From Costus lasius (lineage: Eukaryota > Streptophyta > Magnoliopsida > Zingiberales > Costaceae), in assembly GCA_027563935.2 (NCBI GenBank), contig CM050454.1, positions 4,802,001 to 4,866,000 of the forward strand: a stretch of DNA of 64,000 nucleotides. The letters run 5' to 3'. Below the pieces are notes generated by a model. It saw only the letters and a list, made by a program, of their open reading frames with translations. It ran no database searches and was not told where the DNA came from. The position numbers were made by a program, and so were the translations under genes. The stretch's first letter is position 1. Every line of letters starts with the position of its first letter. Below are positions 44,211 to 54,775 of the stretch, in pieces.

Positions 44211-46223
44211 TGTTACGTCCGTGACTAATACGGACGAAAGTGAGAAAATTTTAAAATAAAATGTAGTTAAATATTGGGCTGATGGGATAGGTTACTGTGC
44301 GGTGGTCAAACCCATTCTTCGCCCACGAATCCTTCTCACGCGTGCCCGTTTCTTGTCGTCTATGAAGCTCTTCACCCTTTTATTTCTCACCGTCGCCCTC
44401 ACCTTTCTTCATCAAGCGAACGCGACTTCCTCTCTTCGATCTGCTTCGCCCTCCTCCTTGAGCCAACGGAAGCTGCGGCGACGAGTTCCCAGGTCGACCG
44501 CCGCCTCCCCATGCCTCTTCCCTCTTCTCCCTCGCATCCGACGGAAAGCTCCAGATCCAACGCCCAACTCGTCTCCGGCGTCTCCAGCAACCTTCCTCCA
44601 CCTTCGGCGGACATTTCCGCCACCGCCCGAAGCTTTTTGGGCGTCTTCGTCTCCGGCGCCGGCGAGTTGCGCGAGCGGCGCCGCTAGCTTCGAATGCAGA
44701 TCTCCGGCGACCCTGACCCCCTTTCGCGAAACGAGCTATACGACCGAACTCCTCTCGGCGTCGACTTCATTCTGTCTATCGGAAAGCTCTGATCTGACCA
44801 CCGGAGTTACTGTTCCGGCGATCACTGTAACGGCGTGTGCTACTGTTCCGGAGAACCTAGAAGTTCGTGTCGACGCGTATATTGGGTTGGTTCTTGCGTC
44901 CTCCGTCGTCACGAGGTGTTATTCGTTCGCACAAGGCTGCGAACTCGGTTAGTGCTCGAACCCGACCTTATACGAATATGAATGCATGAGGTTAACCCGA
45001 ACACATGTATTAGATGATTAACGGTAAAATAACCTGGATCTGATCGGATTATATAACGAACCTGGGTTGACATGATTAACAATAAATATGATTAAAATGG
45101 ATTAAAATATAATATGTGGACTTATACGTGATTTACCCTCCTAGGAACTGTTGGTTGACACGTGACTACCTGGTTGGTTCTATTACTGTACATCCGCATC
45201 TAAGGTAGGGATTCTACCTCCGTTCTTTGTTTCGGTGCCAACCGCATGTGTAGTTAGCGGCACCTCCCTTATTGCTGATTATCACTGTTGATTACTGTTC
45301 TAACTCCTATTCTGCTCTGAGTACATTCCTGTTGACATAACCTGTTGCATGAAACACGGTATGAGTATTTTGTTCTTGCATGTTTATTGATAGTTGGTAG
45401 GTGGTATGAGTTCTGTATATGTACATTGAGGATTGACTGTCTAGCGATAGACATGTCAGTATACCTCAGATACTGCTTGTGAGATTTCTGTTGAGACGTT
45501 GTGTGATCGTTTCTGACTGAGAGAGTCCGATGTTATGGGCTTGAGGTCTGTTATCAGCCCAATAAGGGGTTGTACTGAGTGTAGGACGCTACACTAGCGG
45601 GCTGTCGACGGACAGTCATCTCTACTGTTCGGGGAGCCATCAGTAAGGACCACTCTATTTTATAGAGTTGCGGGTCGTGGACCACTGTTGTACCAGCTCC
45701 TAGTTTTTATCTGTGTATGAGGACATATATATTTATACGTATTTGAGATTTGATTATACTCTATATGGTCATATAGAGTCTTGGTTGTATAATGGTAATT
45801 CCTTATATCTGATCATGCACCATATACTCTGTGATATCCCTACTTAGCCTCCGGCTAACCCCCCTTTGGTTTGCCTCCAGGTTCAGGCGCGGCTCCACCT
45901 AGAGCAGAGTAGATAGTTAGTAGTTTGACCACCAGTCTGGGTGGGTTGTGATGCATATTAGTCTGTTGTTATATTATGTATGTTGTTGGACTTTTTGACC
46001 GCTACGCCGGTCTTGTTGTTTCTTATTGACCGCTGCGCCGGTCTATATATATTTATATGTCAGTGTTGTATTATGGATTTTCGGGGCCAGGCTGGCCCTT
46101 GTTATGTTATTTTATTCAGTCTGTACCTTTCTGTTGTCAGGTTTGATTCGATAGGTACAGTGTTGTGCGTCCCGAGGTCCGAGATTCTTGGCACGAATTT
46201 CGAAGGAATTTTGGGACGTAACA
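44211..46223 (+). mobile_element. Solo LTR of the chromovirus family
   Basis: It starts TGTTACGTCC and ends GGGACGTAACA, with a 5-bp target duplication AGGGG (44206-44210, 46224-46228). Sequence blocks match the LTR at 6889-8990 in order and sense. A solo LTR with intact duplication is the product of recombination between the two LTRs of a full element. The ORF at 44302-44952 is accidental. Confidence 0.92.
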
Positions 46224-46440
46224 AGGGGGACGGGAGGGAGAAGGAGGAGGTGGGAGGTGGGGAAGTAGGGGTTCAAACAAAGGAGGGAGGCGGGACAGTA
46301 AAAGGAAAAAAAAAGACCAATGTGTTTTCGTTCTGATTTGGGCAAAAATAATTTAGAAGAAAAACTTAGAAATTTTCTTTTCCTTATGTCTCTTTCTTTA
46401 TAAGGAAATAAAGAAAAAATAATTTTTTTTATTTTTTCGT
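46224..46440. repeat. Purine-arm repeat, unit 2 copy (right part)
   Basis: Continues 43960-44210 after the solo LTR: the AAAGGAGGGAGGCGGGACAG segment matches 40400-40420. It ends near AAAGAAACATAGC|TAA. Confidence 0.7.
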
Positions 46441-47101
46441 CTAAAGAAACATAGCTAAATATGAAATGGGTGTCAATGATATAAAGTATTCACTACTATA
46501 AGCTAGTTGTTATGGGTCCTAATTTTAAACTCTAGAAGGCAAGCTTTTGGCAATTTGTTTAACGATGAATTAGCCACCATATAGAAGCACAATCCATGCC
46601 TAAGATATTTTCTCACTAGCCAGTGAAAAGCCATCAAACCATTTACCACTTATAACTAAGTCATAGCCATCAAACCATCCTCCCCCATCATTGCTAACAA
46701 TACTACGATAATAGTATCTTAAGAACATTGGTAAGATTGTCCTTCCCATAATTTTGGGAATTCGAGTCACCATTGAAGCAAGATCTAAGATTTAATTTTT
46801 AGATAGATTAGACTTTTTTCAATTGCCTCTACTAAAATGATCAGAACTCTAATTGAAACCCTTGAATCCGAGGGCATCTCTAATTGCAACATGTTAATGG
46901 TTGGAGTCATACCTCAAATAGTCAAAGTTTGATAGAAACCCCTTGATCCATTTCATTGATTAGCTCATAGCTATTGAATTTGGATCTAAATTTTTGAGCT
47001 CAATCTAATTAAAATAGACAAAGATCCATTAATTAAAAAAGATTTAAATTATTTCCTATAGTACCGTGCATATAATTTTGGAAGAAGAATGATTACTCAA
47101 G

Positions 47102-47983
47102 TCAACCGCCGCCATACCTTATGTATCCATTGCCGTCAAGATCCGCCGCCGCTGCATCTCGCGCCGTCATCTGCCTCTTCACCACGCGCTCCGCCGTCCT
47201 CCGAGCCCTCTTCTCCATCCTCAGCTCCGTCAGAATCAGGAACGACCTCGCCACCGCGAACGTGCTCAGCGGCAGCCAGATTGACGCAAACACCCTGCCC
47301 CACAACGTCACGAAGGAGTAGTCCCCATATCCCACCGTCGTCACCGACACCACCGCCAGATAGAAGCTGTCGATCCAGCCCAGCTGCTCCAGCACCCGCG
47401 CCATGACCGTCCCCACGGCGAGGATGGCCACCAAGACGCCCGCCGCCAGCCCGGCCTTGACCCGCACCCGCATCCGCCCATTGCGCGCGTCCACCACGCA
47501 CGCCGCGAGGGCGCTGGCGCACGAACTCGTGTCCAATGCATGCAGCGCCGCCTGCTCCTGCTGGTCGAGCACGTGCTCGAGCAGCGCGTTGAGCGCGACG
47601 CCCACGAAGCCGAAGCCGACGAGGACGAGCCCGCAGACGAAGAGCTTGGTGGCGTCTGTGCGCGGCACGACGTCGCCGTAGCCGACGGTGCAGAGGGTGA
47701 CGACGGTGAAGTAGAGGCCGTCCACCGCCACGAACGTGGTGACTCCCTTGAAGCTCTTGTGGGCCGCCACGTAGACGACGACGCCGACGATGGTGTAGAG
47801 GGTGATCCCGATGGTGGATTGCGTCACGATGGAAGGTGCGCAGGGAGCTGCCGCGTTAGCTGAAGGGTTGTCGGCTTCCCTGACGAGTAATGGATTTGTA
47901 CTGTTGCTGTTGCAGTTGGAGGGGGAAGGGAAGGAGGAATGGTCTGGGAATGGATGTCTGCTAATGGAGGAAGGACTTTCCAT
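47102..47983 (-). CDS. Two-pore K+ channel-like, tandem copy 3
   Basis: This 293-aa intact frame differs from copy 2 mainly by an extra Ser-Ala in SSCASALAACVV and single substitutions such as ILTELRMEK. Filters are CTVGYGDVVP and TTVGYGDYSF. The frame is open for 60 more codons upstream (to 48163). I start at 47983 because MESPSSISRHPF is the start shared by all three copies and the upstream part has no channel-like content. The end DLDGNGYIRYGGG is again half an EF-hand followed by the unused-looking donor AG|GTATGG. As in the other copies no second exon is seen in the flank. K+ channel core: sure; full-length or physiological activity: unknown. Confidence 0.85.
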   Translation of the reverse strand: MESPSSISRHPFPDHSSFPSPSNCNSNSTNPLLVREADNPSANAAAPCAPSIVTQSTIGITLYTIVGVVVYVAAHKSFKGVTTFVAVDGLYFTVVTLCTVGYGDVVPRTDATKLFVCGLVLVGFGFVGVALNALLEHVLDQQEQAALHALDTSSCASALAACVVDARNGRMRVRVKAGLAAGVLVAILAVGTVMARVLEQLGWIDSFYLAVVSVTTVGYGDYSFVTLWGRVFASIWLPLSTFAVARSFLILTELRMEKRARRTAERVVKRQMTARDAAAADLDGNGYIRYGGG

Positions 47984-48200
47984 GGATTGGAATGATAAGA
48001 AAAATTGGGTAACAAAACAGGTGCTGATTGAGAGATGAGAGAGAAGACTTGGGAAGTCTAATTCTTGCGTGGCTGTGGGAATTGTAGGTATGGAGAGCAG
48101 TTGGTTGAGGTGGTTACAGTCCAACTGTCCTTCCATGGGTACCAGATAGAAGATCAGAAACATGAGTCCTAAAAAGAAAATATAAGTTATTTTATTTTTA

Positions 48201-48204
<4 letters not shown>

Positions 48205-48234
<30 letters not shown>
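48205..48234. repeat. ATT microsatellite upstream of TPK copy 3
   Basis: (ATT)n run equivalent to those of copies 1 and 2, here preceded by ATTTT units. Confidence 0.8.
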
Positions 48235-48236
<2 letters not shown>

Positions 48237-48642
48237 GTGCATCATAAAATTTTTCATTAGGATATTGTAGCTCACTAGTCGACTGCTTATAGTTGAGTCA
48301 TATAGCTTGTTATTGAAAAATTAGTGATTATAGTAGGCTAATATTTTAGCGATTACCCCTACCTTAATTTATTTACAGATAATCGACTATTTGTTATTTG
48401 GGTTGGTATAGATAGTATATATATACTATACTAGTCTGGTTTAGATAGCATCGGGCGAATATTTACTATCTGAATCTAGTGATATATAATTTTTTTTCTT
48501 AAACAAAGATTTTTTCTTTCTTTTCTTTTATTTTTTTTCCAATGAAACATAGCCAGTGAAATAAATGTCAGTTTTGTACGATGATATAAAGTGTTCACTA
48601 TTTCAAGTTAGCTATTATGAGTCTTGATTCTAAGTTCTAGCA

Positions 48643-48964
48643 CTCTATTTTCTTAGAGAGAAAAAAAATTATAAGAAATGAAAAACTGTAAAGAAAGAAA
48701 AATTATAAGGAAAAAAAAATTGCAGACAAAGAAAAAAATCCATAATTCTTTTTTTTATATAGAAAGTAAATTTAATTTCGAAGATAGGGTGAATTGGCAT
48801 TGTGTTTTCCCTAATTTTTCTGTCTAATTTAGACAGATTAATTTTTTAAAACAAAATTATAACTTTTTTTCATCTATTTTTTTTTTCTTCCGCCCAAAAA
48901 AATAATGAAAAACTCATTTTTATTTTTTTTCCCTCTAATTTTTCTTCTATGAAAATAGAGGAGG
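48643..48964. repeat. Fold-back repeat with AT-rich arms
   Basis: Left end CTCTATTTTCTTAGAGAGAA and right end TTCTATGAAAATAGAG are inverted around A- and T-rich arms. It is probably another MITE. No target duplication is defined. Confidence 0.5.
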
Positions 48965-49468
48965 CAAAGCTTTTGGATTGTAGTGGGCTAATGACTTAAA
49001 AGAGCCAATATTGAGTGGAATGGGCTGCGCCTATGTTTATATTGGTCTAATAAGTAATACTAACTAATTCGGATAAATTCTATTTTTACTAAATCAGAAA
49101 ACGATAACCAATGCCAAAAGCTAATTCATAAAAAAAATTATTATTAATATTGATACTAAAATCGAATTTACTAACAAAATTGATAAATTTGATAAAACCC
49201 GATTTTCACTAAACCGATGCTCGTCCTCACCCCCTGTGGCAACACTCCACGTAGGTATAACTCAAATTTGAGATACTCTGAGTTCGTAAGACAAGCAACG
49301 TATTTGATTTTAGCTACATGTGGTTTAAAAAATCAAACCCTTACCCTAAAACAATATGAGCTTGCAAGTAGTCTTGTTCCTATATCCAAGCCCACATGGC
49401 ATGCCATGCTCGGCTCACACGGGATATTATTCACGGCATGGGAAAAAAATTTCTAAGCGAAAGTACTT
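48965..49468. other. Intergenic, no gene seen
   Basis: AT-rich sequence. The 79-codon ORF at 49217-49456 has no recognised domain. Confidence 0.4.
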
Positions 49469-49574
49469 GCTTAGAAATCAAAGAAAGGGGTCTCATCGCA
49501 CCATCGATTAGTGCTTTCGGATTTGTGCACACCAATCGATGGTGCGATGAGACCCCTTTCCTTGATTTCTAAGC
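49469..49574. other. Near-perfect hairpin, 45-bp arms, 16-base loop
   Basis: The left arm 49469-49513 (containing GGGGTCTCATCGCACCATCG) pairs with 49530-49574 (containing CGATGGTGCGATGAGACCCC) with only two or three mismatches. The arms are less AT-rich than the surroundings. It could be a small-RNA precursor or a short fold-back transposon. The arm sequence matches no miRNA that I know. No flanking duplication is obvious. Confidence 0.8.
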
Positions 49575-49904
49575 GGGTATTGAGTCACTTAAGGCTGGTT
49601 AATTAGTCAATAGCTTATAATGTATTAAGTGTAAGATAAAGAATGCCCTATTTTTTTTTATCGCTCTACAATTGTATGTCTAACTTACTTAGCCTTTTAG
49701 TTATCTTTTAATAAAATAATAAATTTTTTATATGAAATTAATAAAAATAATTGTCAAGACTTTTTTTTTTCAACCCAAAAATTTAGGATTGAATTGAAAA
49801 CTAAGCTGATAATTTTAAAATTGAATTAAGCATGAAGTGATTGGAATGTAAATTAAATCTAACCAAACTAAAAATTTTGATTATTACGTTCAATTTCTCC
49901 GGTT

Positions 49905-50070
49905 GAAGAGAGAATTGGACATGCCAATTTGATTTGTGAGGAAAGTGTTAGTCATTTAGTTAGCAAAAAGATAAGAGCCAAAAGCATGAAGAGAGAATTG
50001 GATATGCCAATTTGATTTGTGAGGAAAGTGTTAGTCATTTAATTAGCAAAGAGATAAGAGTCAAAAGCAT
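49905..50070. repeat. 83-bp tandem duplication
   Basis: Two units (49905-49987, 49988-50070) begin GAAGAGAGAATTGGA and end AAAAGCAT, with about six differences. Non-coding. Confidence 0.9.
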
Positions 50071-50084
50071 GCAAAGGAATAATA

Positions 50085-50700
50085 GCCCTATTTGGCAGCT
50101 GTTTTTTAGGTCAATATAAGTAGATTTTTAAAAAGCTAGGGTGTTTGGCAAGCTACTTCTAGGTTTGAAATCTGGAAGCAATATGAGTTCAAAAAAGCTG
50201 GGAGGAAGCTGCTTTTGATTGCTTTCTAACGTGAGGTCAAGGTTGCCGGAGGATATGCATATGCACGTGAGGAAAGGCGAGGCAAATGGAGAGGAGGGAG
50301 GAGAGTGACAGGCAAGGTTGAGACACAAGTGAAAAAGAGGAAATGTGAGGCAAGTAGAGAGGAGGGAGGAGAGGGACAAAGCGACATTGAGATCCTCGGA
50401 GGAGACACAAGTGGACATGAGGAAAGGCGAGGCAAGTAGAGAGGAGAGGGATGGGGCAGGATCGGGGTTGCCAAAGAAGACACACAAGTGAAGAGAAGGG
50501 AAGAGGAGGTAGGCAAAGAGGAGAATGATAGGGACAAGATAGAGATCTTCAGAGGGAGGCGTGTAATGGCAAGTAAACAAAAGAAACTTATCTTAATTTT
50601 TTTTTGATTTTTTTTTCGTCTATTCTGTTTTATCCTTGCTAGCAACGAAAGGAAATTTTATTTGTCATCTTTTCCCTCTTATTTTTCCTCCTAATAAATA
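50085..50700. other. Purine-rich, possible MITE
   Basis: It begins GCCCTATTTGGCAGCTG and contains a GAGGAGGGAGGAGAG-rich core with short repeats (GGCAAGTAGAGAGGAG). It resembles the purine-arm elements elsewhere, but no matching right end is defined. ORFs here are low-complexity artefacts. Confidence 0.4.
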
Positions 50701-50824
50701 GTGTGTTAACCTCAAAGTTGGACCCAAAGAAGAATATTTATGCACCCATCATGCATAAAGATACATTATATATAAAGTACATTTATGCGCATATTGCACA
50801 TGGAAGGTCATCTGATGATATGAT

Positions 50825-52560
50825 AAGTGTGATGCTCCTGGGATTTAGCACAAATCCCAAAGCACACCGAGATGGAGCGATGGCGGGACCCCTCATCATC
50901 AGCCGTGTTGGACGACTCGGGCGTGCGTTCGTGTCACTGAGGTTGACACAAGTCCATGGGGCGAGGGTCGAGTCAAACCACAGAGTGTGGGTTCACACGT
51001 GGATGTGGGTTTCCGACTCGACCCATGGACCCCGGACCCTCTTGCACGAGCTTGCGAGCGTGTGCACCAAGAGAGTCTACCGCGGGGCGATTCTGAGGTC
51101 TAATCGACCCCGAACCGGCACCGAACCTTCCTTCCAGGCTGAACCGAACCGGTTCAGCTGGTTCACCCGGTTCAGCAGTTCACGGCTCACGCGCACGCGG
51201 AAGAGGGGAATTTCCCCTGTTCTTCTTCCAGCGCTGCGATCAGCGCCGTCCGCCATCGATTCAGCCAACTAGGGGTGTGCTTGCCGGATTTGGAAGGTGG
51301 CCGGCGACTCGGGCTGGCGTGGCGGCGAGGCTGGCGGTGGATTGAGGGCTTGGACTCCTACGTGGACGAGCCTATGGTGGATTTTCGAATTCGCCCTTGT
51401 GGAAGCGAGATCTCCAGCCAATCATCGGCGGAGATCGCGACTGCGTGGCGACGAAGATGGAAATCTCATCCTTGTCGAGGGGCGGTTGTAATCAAGCGGA
51501 ATCGAGCGCTTGTGCAAGGTCTGGCGACAAAAAACTTCGGATATGAGTTCAGAGCTTTGCTTCTTGCGTCGGCGACGAGGTTCCGACCGTGGAATCGTCG
51601 ACGAGAGCTCTCCGATCTCTTCTCCGGTGCCCTGAGGTAACGAGGAGGTCTTCTCCTCCAGCGCCGGTAGCCAGACGCGGGAGTGGGATCGGATTTTTTG
51701 ATCCCCGGTTCCACGCAGCCACAGCATCCATTGGGGTGGATTTCTCGTCGGCGGCGGCTTCTCCGGCGCCAATACCCCGGCGGCGACCTCTCCTGTCATC
51801 GGCGACCAGTTCCCGACCTTCCGGTGGCCGGACGGTGATGGACGAAGGGAGGAAAGCCTCCCCTGTTTCAGACGCCGAGCGGACTCTGTTCGTTCGCGTG
51901 CTGCGGAGGAAGAGAGGGGAGGAGAGAGAGGGTTCGTCGCGCGGGTTCGTACGCGCGACTCGCTTCGACTCCGACCGGACCTTTCGACGTAGCATTCTAG
52001 AGGATCTCGGTGGGCTCGGCTCGTGGAGTGGTGGCACGCTACAAGGGTAAACCCTCCCTAGATTCATCGTATGTAGTGGTGATAGGACGGTTTTCTCGTG
52101 TGTAGTGGATAGGGGCTTTACCGCCGTTCGGACATCGTGTGGCTTTTCGTCCGGACGGTTCTCTTGCGCTATCTGTGTCCGCATATGTGTAGTGCGGATT
52201 TGTGACTATTTGTAGGTGCTTCCTTGCTTGCTCGCTGCAAAGTCCAAGATGTGTGTGTCGGCACCCTCGAAGGTGTTCGCCACCGTCTCCTTGTGATTGA
52301 TTGAGGCCGCGTCGGTGCCTATCTCGGCTGTGTAAAGAAAGGAGCGCGGGCTTGTGGATATTTTTGTGAGTGCAAAGTGTTTGGAGAGTCTCCATCACTT
52401 TGACACAGTTGAGAGATCTGTATTCGTGTCCGAGGGGCGGTATTCATACCGAACCCTTCGCGCACGTGGTGTGAGGACTTGCAGAGTGTTGGGCCAGCTT
52501 CCGCAACGTGATCCTAACCGGTCGCGGGCTACTCTAGTGTAGGGCTGAGATCTTCACGAG
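50825..52560. other. GC-rich block of unknown origin, LTR-like
   Basis: About 1.7 kb of GC-rich sequence with sharp borders to AT-rich DNA. It starts TGTGATGCTCCTGGGATTT and fades after CACGAGGGGATCTGCC. Several ORFs (up to 211 codons, both strands) overlap, none with a recognisable domain. Length and texture would fit a solo LTR or a degenerate non-autonomous retroelement, but no primer site, polypurine tract or target duplication was found. Confidence 0.4.
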
Positions 52561-52939
52561 GGGATCTGCCGGTTATGGTTAAGTTTATTATAAAAAAATA
52601 AATTTACCCATAACAATACGATATATATATAACGGAAAACAAATTGTTACTTGTAAACCTAAAGGAGAATGTTAGGCGCAATATCACGGGCTCTTCTGGT
52701 TGTTTGCCGAAGTCCTCTCCACTAAATCCCCGGTTTGAAGGGCTGGTGGCGTAGGGTCACTTGGAGACACTCTGAACGCTACTTCGTTGGTGCTTTCTGA
52801 ATGTTCCAAATTTCCCACACTTTATATTGAGTAATTTTCCTTTTTTTTAATTTAAAAAAAAAAACATAAACCACTTGTAATTAAAGAGTCTATTAAATCA
52901 AAAATTCGGATCAATCAGATCCATTGTTATGCCCATTTA
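52561..52939. other. Region downstream of the kinase gene
   Basis: No gene. It includes an imperfect hairpin GTTATGG...CCATAAC (about 52571-52613) and should hold the kinase 3' UTR near 52940. Confidence 0.4.
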
Positions 52940-54775
52940 TTACTGGAACAACTTGACATTCTCTGTCAAAGAACAAAACAAACCCATCCGACGACAGCGT
53001 GTTCCCTTCGAACGCCCACTACTATGCCTATCAGAAGCTTCATTACTCTCCACTTCTTTCGTACAGACTGAGCAGCCAGACACTGTTCGATCTCCACCGT
53101 TGAATTCCAACGGCAAACAAAGATGAACGGTCGAGGCAGAGCACGCCTCTCTGCTAGTTCGTGCCAAAACCCCATCATCATCATCGTCGTCTCTGGTTTC
53201 GATTCTGCTCGCCATCTTCTGCAACAGCAGCACCGAATCGAGATCCGTTTTAGGGCTCCTGACATCGATCCAATCGCTGGAGGAAGAACAGGGAAACCAA
53301 TTGGGCATCTCTGCCGCTGCGATGTTCCTGATTCGATCGCCTGGAGCAACGGATTCGATCGTGGATGAACAAATTGAACTCGATCGGGGAGACCAGATCT
53401 GCGACGCTCCGAGCACGCTCGTCGGCGAGATGGAGATCTCCGTTGGGCAGCATCGATCGCCTTCGGTAAATTGCTCCTCCTCCTCCTCTCCTGCCATGAA
53501 TGGATGCTGCAGGAGATCCTCTGCGCTCCACCTCTCCCTAGGGTCCCTCTCGAAGCATCGCCGCAAGAAATCCCTACCTTGTTCCGACAGCTCTGTGGGG
53601 ATCTCTGGCGCCTCGGAGGTGAACCCGATCTTGAAGAGCAATCCCCACGCGTCCAGGCCGGCCGACCTGAGGCCATCTCCGCGACCGTGCACCCGAGCGC
53701 CCAAACGTCGGCGGGCGGCCCGTACTCTCCCCGCGCCGCAGCTTCCGGCGCCACGTAGCGCGGCGTGCCGCGGAGGCCGCCCCCGCGCAGCTGCGCCTCG
53801 ACGGCGAGCCCGAAGTCGGCGATCTTGGCGGCGCCGCAGGCACCGACCAGGATGTTCTGCGGCTTGAGGTCGCAGTGGGCGTACCTGCGGGCGTGCACAT
53901 GGCGGAGGCCGCGGAGGACGGAGCGGGCGTGGCGGCGCACGGCGGGCTCCGGGAGTTTGCCCCCGGCGCGGCGTAGCACATCGTGGAGCGAGCCGCCGGG
54001 GGCGTACTCGAGGAAGAGATTGTGTGACAGGGCGCCGGTGGCGAGGTCGGCGGAGGTGTCGTGGCCGAAGCAGCGGATTAGGTGGGGATCTCTGGCGCCT
54101 CGGAGGTGAACCCGATCTTGAAGAGCAATCCCCACGCGTCCAGGCCGGCCGACCTGAGGCCATCTCCGCGACCGTGCACCCTAGCGCCCAAACGTCGGCG
54201 GGCGGCCCGTACTCTCCCCGCGCCGCAGCTTCCGGCGCCACGTAGCGCGGCGTGCCGCGGAGGCCGCCCCCGCGCAGCTGCGCCTCGACGGCGAGCCCGA
54301 AGTCGGCGATCTTGGCGGCGCCGCAGGCACCGACCAGGATGTTCTGCGGCTTGAGGTCGCAGTGGGCGTACCTGCGGGCGTGCACATGGCGGAGGCCGCG
54401 GAGGACGGAGCGGGCGTGGCGGCGCACGGCGGGCTCCGGGAGTTTGCCCCCGGCGCGGCGGAGCACATCGTGGAGCGAGCCGCCGGGGGCGTACTCGAGG
54501 AAGAGATTGTGTGACAGGGCGCCGGTGGCGAGGTCGGCGGAGGTGTCGTGGCCGAAGCAGCGGATTAGGTGGGGGCAGTCGCCGAGCGCGGAGAGGACGG
54601 ACTCCTCGTGGCGGAGGAATGCCGCGGCGCAGAACGGCGCGGACTTGACGGCCATCAGCACCGGAAGCTCTGTCCCGTCGGCTTTGGTGCTGCGGATGTG
54701 CGCGAGGCTGACCGTGGCGAAGCTGCCGCGGCCGACAACTTCTCCCCTGCTCCACTCCGTGATTCCCATCTCCAT
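52940..54775 (-). CDS. MAPKKK17/18-like protein kinase with internal 487-bp tandem duplication
   Basis: A 611-codon open frame. Residues 1-202 are a normal N-lobe and half C-lobe: glycine loop VGRGSFATV (14-22), AVK with Lys44, HCDLKPQN (128-135, with Cys where most kinases have Arg), DFG (148-150), GTPRYVAPE (164-172), DVWALGC. Small single-domain kinases of this pattern are the MEKK-like MAPKKK13-21 group of stress signalling. After GRPAW (198-202) the frame leaves the kinase sequence and crosses the second unit (53595-54081) out of frame as Arg/Pro-rich sequence. It re-enters at DAWGLLFKIGF with the C-lobe end (DFLRRCFERDPRERWSAEDL, HPFM) and a Ser-rich tail. About 155 residues are thus foreign. 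The duplication is +1 mod 3 and offsets a frameshift present in both units. The protein probably cannot fold as a kinase, though the ORF is open. Confidence 0.8.
   Translation of the reverse strand: MEMGITEWSRGEVVGRGSFATVSLAHIRSTKADGTELPVLMAVKSAPFCAAAFLRHEESVLSALGDCPHLIRCFGHDTSADLATGALSHNLFLEYAPGGSLHDVLRRAGGKLPEPAVRRHARSVLRGLRHVHARRYAHCDLKPQNILVGACGAAKIADFGLAVEAQLRGGGLRGTPRYVAPEAAARGEYGPPADVWALGCTVAEMASGRPAWTRGDCSSRSGSPPRRQRSPPNPLLRPRHLRRPRHRRPVTQSLPRVRPRRLAPRCATPRRGQTPGARRAPPRPLRPPRPPPCARPQVRPLRPQAAEHPGRCLRRRQDRRLRARRRGAAARGRPPRHAALRGAGSCGAGRVRAARRRLGARVHGRGDGLRSAGLDAWGLLFKIGFTSEAPEIPTELSEQGRDFLRRCFERDPRERWSAEDLLQHPFMAGEEEEEQFTEGDRCCPTEISISPTSVLGASQIWSPRSSSICSSTIESVAPGDRIRNIAAAEMPNWFPCSSSSDWIDVRSPKTDLDSVLLLQKMASRIETRDDDDDDGVLARTSREACSASTVHLCLPLEFNGGDRTVSGCSVCTKEVESNEASDRHSSGRSKGTRCRRMGLFCSLTENVKLFQ
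53595..54568. repeat. 487-bp tandem duplication in the kinase gene
   Basis: Units 53595-54081 and 54082-54568 are almost identical; I see only two clear differences (CACCCGAGCG/CACCCTAGCG and GGCGTAGCAC/GGCGGAGCAC). The junction lies at a shared GTGGGG, so microhomology may have mediated it. Each unit covers the kinase region from CPHLIRCF to FTSEAPEIPT. Confidence 0.92.

Larger units (their letters stand above)
40561..46440 (-). repeat. Tandem TPK unit 2, enlarged by two insertions
   Basis: The second unit, about 3.1 kb without a 764-bp fold-back element (42829-43592) and a 2,013-bp solo LTR (44211-46223). Confidence 0.8.
46441..48490 (-). repeat. Tandem TPK unit 3
   Basis: The third unit, with the same 3' flank, ORF and ATT run as the others. 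Similarity fades in the 5' flank after about 48420, though 48546-48640 again resembles 46440-46540. Confidence 0.75.

Noticed and set aside
44302..44952. 216-codon plus ORF with a signal-peptide-like start
   Set aside because: It lies wholly within the solo LTR and has no counterpart frame in the related LTR at 6889-8990.
47984..48163. N-terminal extension of TPK copy 3
   Set aside because: Open by chance; the equivalent sequence upstream of copy 2 is not open in this frame, and the shared start is at 47983.
50128..50645. Hydrophobic minus ORFs with Leu/Ser repeats
   Set aside because: Low-complexity translation of a GAGGAGGGAGG-rich repeat.
51549..52184. 211-codon minus ORF in the GC-rich block
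   Set aside because: No domain; other frames on both strands are equally open, as expected from GC-rich sequence.
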